From: Woeseiaceae bacterium
GTDB taxonomy: Bacteria; Pseudomonadota; Gammaproteobacteria; Steroidobacterales; Woeseiaceae
DNA length: 64,000 bases
Direction of reading: 5' to 3'
Assembly (NCBI GenBank): GCA_024640365.1
Contig: JAHEFE010000006.1
Span: 49,935-113,934, forward strand
The notes below the pieces were generated by a model. The model ran no database searches. It had not been told where the DNA came from and saw nothing but the letters and a program-made list of their open reading frames with translations. Made by a program: the position numbers and the translations under genes. This document shows, in pieces, positions 61,081-64,000 of the stretch (position 1 is the first letter of the stretch; every line of letters starts with the position of its first letter).

Positions 61081-61905
61081 ATGGAAATTGAATTGATTAT
61101 TCTATTCGTTACTTTCTTCGTTAGCGGACTGGCGGCCTGGGCCGCCTATCGCAAGCATTACCTAACAAAAGTCGCGGCGATTGTCGCGGTGTTGGTTGCT
61201 GTATTGTTTTTCAAGGTGGCGGGCTGGTCATGGGCATTAACGGTCGCTGCTGCTTTTCTGGTCACCAGCTGGCTATCTTCGATTCGTTCGAAAAAAACAG
61301 GCAAAGCGCCGCATCCGCCGCGCGATGTCTGGCAATTACTGGCAAATGGATTGCTGATCATTTTGCTGACCCTCTGCTACGGAATTTTTTCGCCGGGTAA
61401 TCCATTCTTGTTGGCGGCTCTGATGGGCAGCCTTGCTGCTGTCTCAGGCGATACCTGGGCAAGTAGTGTTGCGCGTCTGTCGGATCGCCAGCCACGTTCT
61501 TTGCGTACTGGCCGACTCGTGGCAGTGGGTACACCAGGAGCAGTTAGTGTACTGGGCTTGTTGTTGAGTGGCATAGCTGGAGTATTTGTCGTGATTTGTT
61601 TTTGGGGTCTTACGATTTATGTCAGCTATTGGCCCGGTGGTCACGAACGTTTGCATCACCTCTTGATTGCGGGAGTGTTGGGCGGTGTTCTTGGAGCTTT
61701 AGTTGACAGTGCACTGGGCGCGTATTGCCAGTCAATGTACCAACGACAAGACGGAAGCATCACGGATGCCCCTCTTGATGCAAGTGGTCGGCCGAATACC
61801 TATCTGCATGGTTCGCGCTGGCTTACCAATAATCGCGTGAATTTTTTTAATTCTGTAGGCGGAGCTGTTGCCGCTGCCGGGTACTGGTATTGCTTTGCAT
61901 CCTAA
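61081..61905 (+). CDS. DUF92-family integral membrane protein
   Basis: 274 residues, about seven membrane segments, with the DUF92 motifs AAVSGDTWASSV and GALVDSALGAYCQSMYQ. The plant member VTE6 is a phytyl-phosphate kinase, so a prenyl-phosphate substrate is plausible. Its stop overlaps that of the convergent UbiA-type gene by four bases, and that enzyme also handles prenyl groups; the link is inference. The upstream 211 bases (60870-61080) contain no other feature I can support. Confidence 0.88.
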   Translation: MEIELIILFVTFFVSGLAAWAAYRKHYLTKVAAIVAVLVAVLFFKVAGWSWALTVAAAFLVTSWLSSIRSKKTGKAPHPPRDVWQLLANGLLIILLTLCYGIFSPGNPFLLAALMGSLAAVSGDTWASSVARLSDRQPRSLRTGRLVAVGTPGAVSVLGLLLSGIAGVFVVICFWGLTIYVSYWPGGHERLHHLLIAGVLGGVLGALVDSALGAYCQSMYQRQDGSITDAPLDASGRPNTYLHGSRWLTNNRVNFFNSVGGAVAAAGYWYCFAS

Positions 61906-62828
61906 AGCATGACACCGATGCCGCAGCCGACGGACATTGCCACGAAGGTTAGTAGCGCTAACGGACTGACCGGTCTGGAACGGTAACAGTGTTCGGGATC
62001 CTGCCAGGTGAAGATCACCAGCAATATGGCCGGGACGACCGCGATTAGGCCGAGTCGGGAACCAGGCGGCAGACCAAATTTCGGTAAGAGGGCGACCAAA
62101 GCAAATGCGACCGCCAGAATGACTGGTAGCAAACGACTGGCACGCCGCCTACCTAATCGCACGATCAGATTGCGCTTGTTGACTCGTTTATCGGCCTCAT
62201 AATCCGGGAACTCATTTATCCACAGAAAGGCGCCGATCAGAAGGCCCAGCGGTATCGACGTCATAATGACGTGGGTAGGCACTCGGCCCAGTTGAATAAG
62301 ATAGGTACTCATGCAAATGAGTGGGCCATAACAAATGGCCACGTCCAGTTCGCCGAGACCGCGATATGCGAAACGTGCCGGAGGACCGTTATATAACCAG
62401 GCCAGCAGAAGTCCGATCAGGCCAATCCAAACCGCATCCGGTTCCCGAAAAAACACGATGCAAATGCCGCCAAGCAGACCGAGTCCGTAGAAGATAATGG
62501 CGATTCCCCATGTCTGGCGAACGCTAAGCAAGCCATCGACGAGGACTCGTTTGCCACCGGAAAAATCAGTTCGGTCTTGTTGCTTAACCATGTTGTCAGT
62601 TTCGAAATCATAGATGTCGCCGGAGGCATTCTTGGCAACTTCGACTGCGAAAAACGAAACGATGGTTACAAGCAGCCAGCCTATGTGCAGGTCGCTGTCG
62701 GCTGCGACCAGGCAGGCACCCAGAAAAATGGAAGACATGGATGCCAGCGTTATCTTTGGATCGGCCAGGCGCCAAAATCCTGCCCACCAATCGCGATTAT
62801 TAGTATTGTCGATGGTCGATGTGTTCAT
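61902..62828 (-). CDS. UbiA-superfamily prenyltransferase (MenA-like)
   Basis: 308 residues with about eight membrane segments and both Asp-rich sites: NASGDIYDFETD (about 60-71) and NEFPDYEADKRVNKRNL (about 215-230). It attaches a prenyl chain to an aromatic or similar acceptor; the second motif is closest to the MenA type, but no menaquinone genes are in view. The ATG at 62828 is preferred over 62888. The preceding gene is hypE, 53 bases upstream. Confidence 0.88.
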   Translation of the reverse strand: MNTSTIDNTNNRDWWAGFWRLADPKITLASMSSIFLGACLVAADSDLHIGWLLVTIVSFFAVEVAKNASGDIYDFETDNMVKQQDRTDFSGGKRVLVDGLLSVRQTWGIAIIFYGLGLLGGICIVFFREPDAVWIGLIGLLLAWLYNGPPARFAYRGLGELDVAICYGPLICMSTYLIQLGRVPTHVIMTSIPLGLLIGAFLWINEFPDYEADKRVNKRNLIVRLGRRRASRLLPVILAVAFALVALLPKFGLPPGSRLGLIAVVPAILLVIFTWQDPEHCYRSRPVSPLALLTFVAMSVGCGIGVML

Positions 62829-62881
62829 GATTGTTCTTCTTCGTATTAGATTGACATTGTTCGAGTTGCCGCCGATCAGGG

Positions 62882-63886
62882 TTAACAAATTCTGGGTAAA
62901 GGATCATCCTCCAGTTCTTCGAGGAAGCGTTCACCGCCGAGTTCGGTGTGCAGGAGAACATGATTGTGGTCATCGACGACCGTACCTATTCGGGCAGCCC
63001 GCATGCCGCCTGGCAGTGCCTGCCAACGTGCTAATGCATGGCCGGCGTCGGATTCAGCAACAACGGCGAGGACTCTGCCTTCACACGCAAGATAGTAGGG
63101 GTCGTAGCCGAGCATTTCACACACTGTAGTTACTGCATCGTTGACGGGAATGGCCGCACTTTCAAAATTCAATCCAAGACCGCTTTGGCGGACAATATCG
63201 TGAGCTACCGTCGCTATACCGCCGCGTGTCGGATCGCGCATGAAGCGTAATCCGTCAAGATCGAGCAGCGCACTGGTAAGTGGAAAAACACTGGCAGAGT
63301 CCGACTGCAAGTCACCGCGTAGGCCGAATTCTTCACGGGCAAGCATGACAGCAGTACCGTGGTCGCCAACGGGGCCGCTGATCAACACCGCGTCCCCCGT
63401 CTTGATCCTCGCTATTGAGGGTCGTACGCCCGGCAAGCGTGTGCCGATACCCGTGGTCGCAAGATATAGACCGCCACCTTCCCCGCGGCGCAGGACTTTG
63501 GTGTCGCCGGTGACGATGCTAACTGAAGCGTCTCTCGCTGCTGCCGCCATGCTGTTAACGATGCGTTCGAGTTGATTGATTGCAAAACCCTCTTCTATGA
63601 AAACATTGAGGGACAAAAATCGCGGCAGCGCGCCTGCGACGGCAAGGTCATTGACTGTTCCATGGACAGCAAGCGAACCGATACTGCCGCCTGGATATTC
63701 CAGAGGTTGGACTGTAAAGCCGTCAGTCGTGAAAAGAATCTCCTGACTGCCGAGTTGTAGTGTGGCGGAATCCAGTGAGGTATCGAGAAAAACATTTGCA
63801 AGGCGGTCGGCAAAAACGTCGGCAATCAGTTCTCGCATGTAGCGGCCTCCATTGCCGTGGGCGAGTGTGATGTGGCCGGTGCTCAT
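62882..63886 (-). CDS. hypE: Hydrogenase maturation protein HypE
   Basis: Converts the carbamoyl group received from HypF into the cyanide ligand of [NiFe]-hydrogenase. 334 residues: an AIR-synthase-like fold with HGNGGRYMRELI at the N-terminus, the metal/ATP segment GTVNDLAVAGA and DPTRGGIATV. The C-terminal PRIC ends in Cys334, the residue that is carbamoylated. Its ATG overlaps the hypF stop by one base (TAATG). Confidence 0.96.
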   Translation of the reverse strand: MSTGHITLAHGNGGRYMRELIADVFADRLANVFLDTSLDSATLQLGSQEILFTTDGFTVQPLEYPGGSIGSLAVHGTVNDLAVAGALPRFLSLNVFIEEGFAINQLERIVNSMAAAARDASVSIVTGDTKVLRRGEGGGLYLATTGIGTRLPGVRPSIARIKTGDAVLISGPVGDHGTAVMLAREEFGLRGDLQSDSASVFPLTSALLDLDGLRFMRDPTRGGIATVAHDIVRQSGLGLNFESAAIPVNDAVTTVCEMLGYDPYYLACEGRVLAVVAESDAGHALARWQALPGGMRAARIGTVVDDHNHVLLHTELGGERFLEELEDDPLPRIC

Positions 63887-64000
63887 TAGTGAACTTCTCC
63901 CCTGGCTGCAACTTCAACGAGTTGACCGAAACTCAGTGCTGCATCATTACAGGGCAGTGACTCTGCCCAGTTCACCGCGAAGCCGTTTGCTTGCAGATTT
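63886..64000 (-). CDS. hypF: HypF carbamoyltransferase, C-terminal fragment
   Basis: Only the last 37 codons are in the window. The translation ends NWAESLPCNDAALSFGQLV...ARGEVH and then TAA. The PxNDxxLxxGQ pattern is that of the HypF C-terminus; with hypE directly after it, the identification is good. The gene continues beyond 64000, where further hydrogenase maturation genes are expected. Confidence 0.78.
   Translation of the reverse strand, partial: NLQANGFAVNWAESLPCNDAALSFGQLVEVAARGEVH

Overview
The window is a 64 kb stretch of a gammaproteobacterial chromosome with about half G+C content. Several blocks have the gene order usual in that class: lptD-surA-pdxA-rsmA-apaG-apaH with divergent amgK-murU; lipB-ybeD-dacA-rlpA-mltB-rodA-mrdA-mreDCB; hemA-prfA; lolB, tRNA-Gln, prs, rplY, pth, ychF. 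The outer-membrane assembly genes (lptD, surA, lolB, lgt), together with the peptidoglycan-elongation set and genes for reverse transsulfuration, a PQQ dehydrogenase and [NiFe]-hydrogenase maturation, suggest a metabolically versatile, possibly marine member (for example near Woeseiales, Steroidobacterales or Chromatiales). That placement is an inference from gene content only.

Layout. 1-8.2 kb: the C-terminal part of a large PDZ/HtrA-like protein resembling yeast Nma111, a thioredoxin-fold YyaL-type protein, lgt-thyA-folA, and kynU. 7.4-15.9 kb: apaH, apaG, rsmA, pdxA, surA and lptD, then divergent amgK-murU. 15.9-25.4 kb: the lipoate and elongasome block on the minus strand. 25.5-29.7 kb: gatCAB and hslO. 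29.7-35.3 kb: an ArsR-type regulator with a methyltransferase domain (SahR-like) reading into metF and metH, with two palindromes around its promoter and start codon. 35.4-37.6 kb: a serine beta-lactamase-fold hydrolase and a membrane-anchored GST-like protein. 37.7-47 kb: mmuM, moeB, ppiB and prmC, then a reverse-transsulfuration pair (cystathionine beta-synthase and gamma-lyase) on the opposite strand, then a cysteine-synthase-like gene, prfA and hemA. 47-53.4 kb: a TPR protein, lolB, tRNA-Gln, prs, rplY, pth and ychF. ispE, usually between lolB and tRNA-Gln, is absent.

53.5-56.1 kb is the accessory zone. It holds a tRNA-Met(CAT) gene followed by two tandem ~165 bp repeats, each starting with the last 19 bases of the tRNA and carrying a terminator hairpin. 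Next come short direct repeats, a Doc-type toxin with an AbrB-like antitoxin, a 143 bp palindromic MITE-like element, a secreted protein of unknown function and a gene-poor gap. 56.1-64 kb: an amino-acid permease, a periplasmic PQQ dehydrogenase, a Sel1-repeat protein, a glycine-zipper lipoprotein, a DUF92 membrane protein convergent with a UbiA-type prenyltransferase, hypE, and the C-terminal end of hypF running off the window.

How the genes work together: the mid-window set (SahR-like regulator, metF, metH, mmuM, cystathionine beta-synthase, gamma-lyase, cysteine-synthase-like enzyme) covers most homocysteine fates, namely remethylation and conversion to cysteine. The lptD to mreB segment is an envelope-biogenesis block. 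The most unusual structure is the tRNA-Met tandem repeat, which resembles in layout the E. coli tyrT locus that yields rtT RNA.
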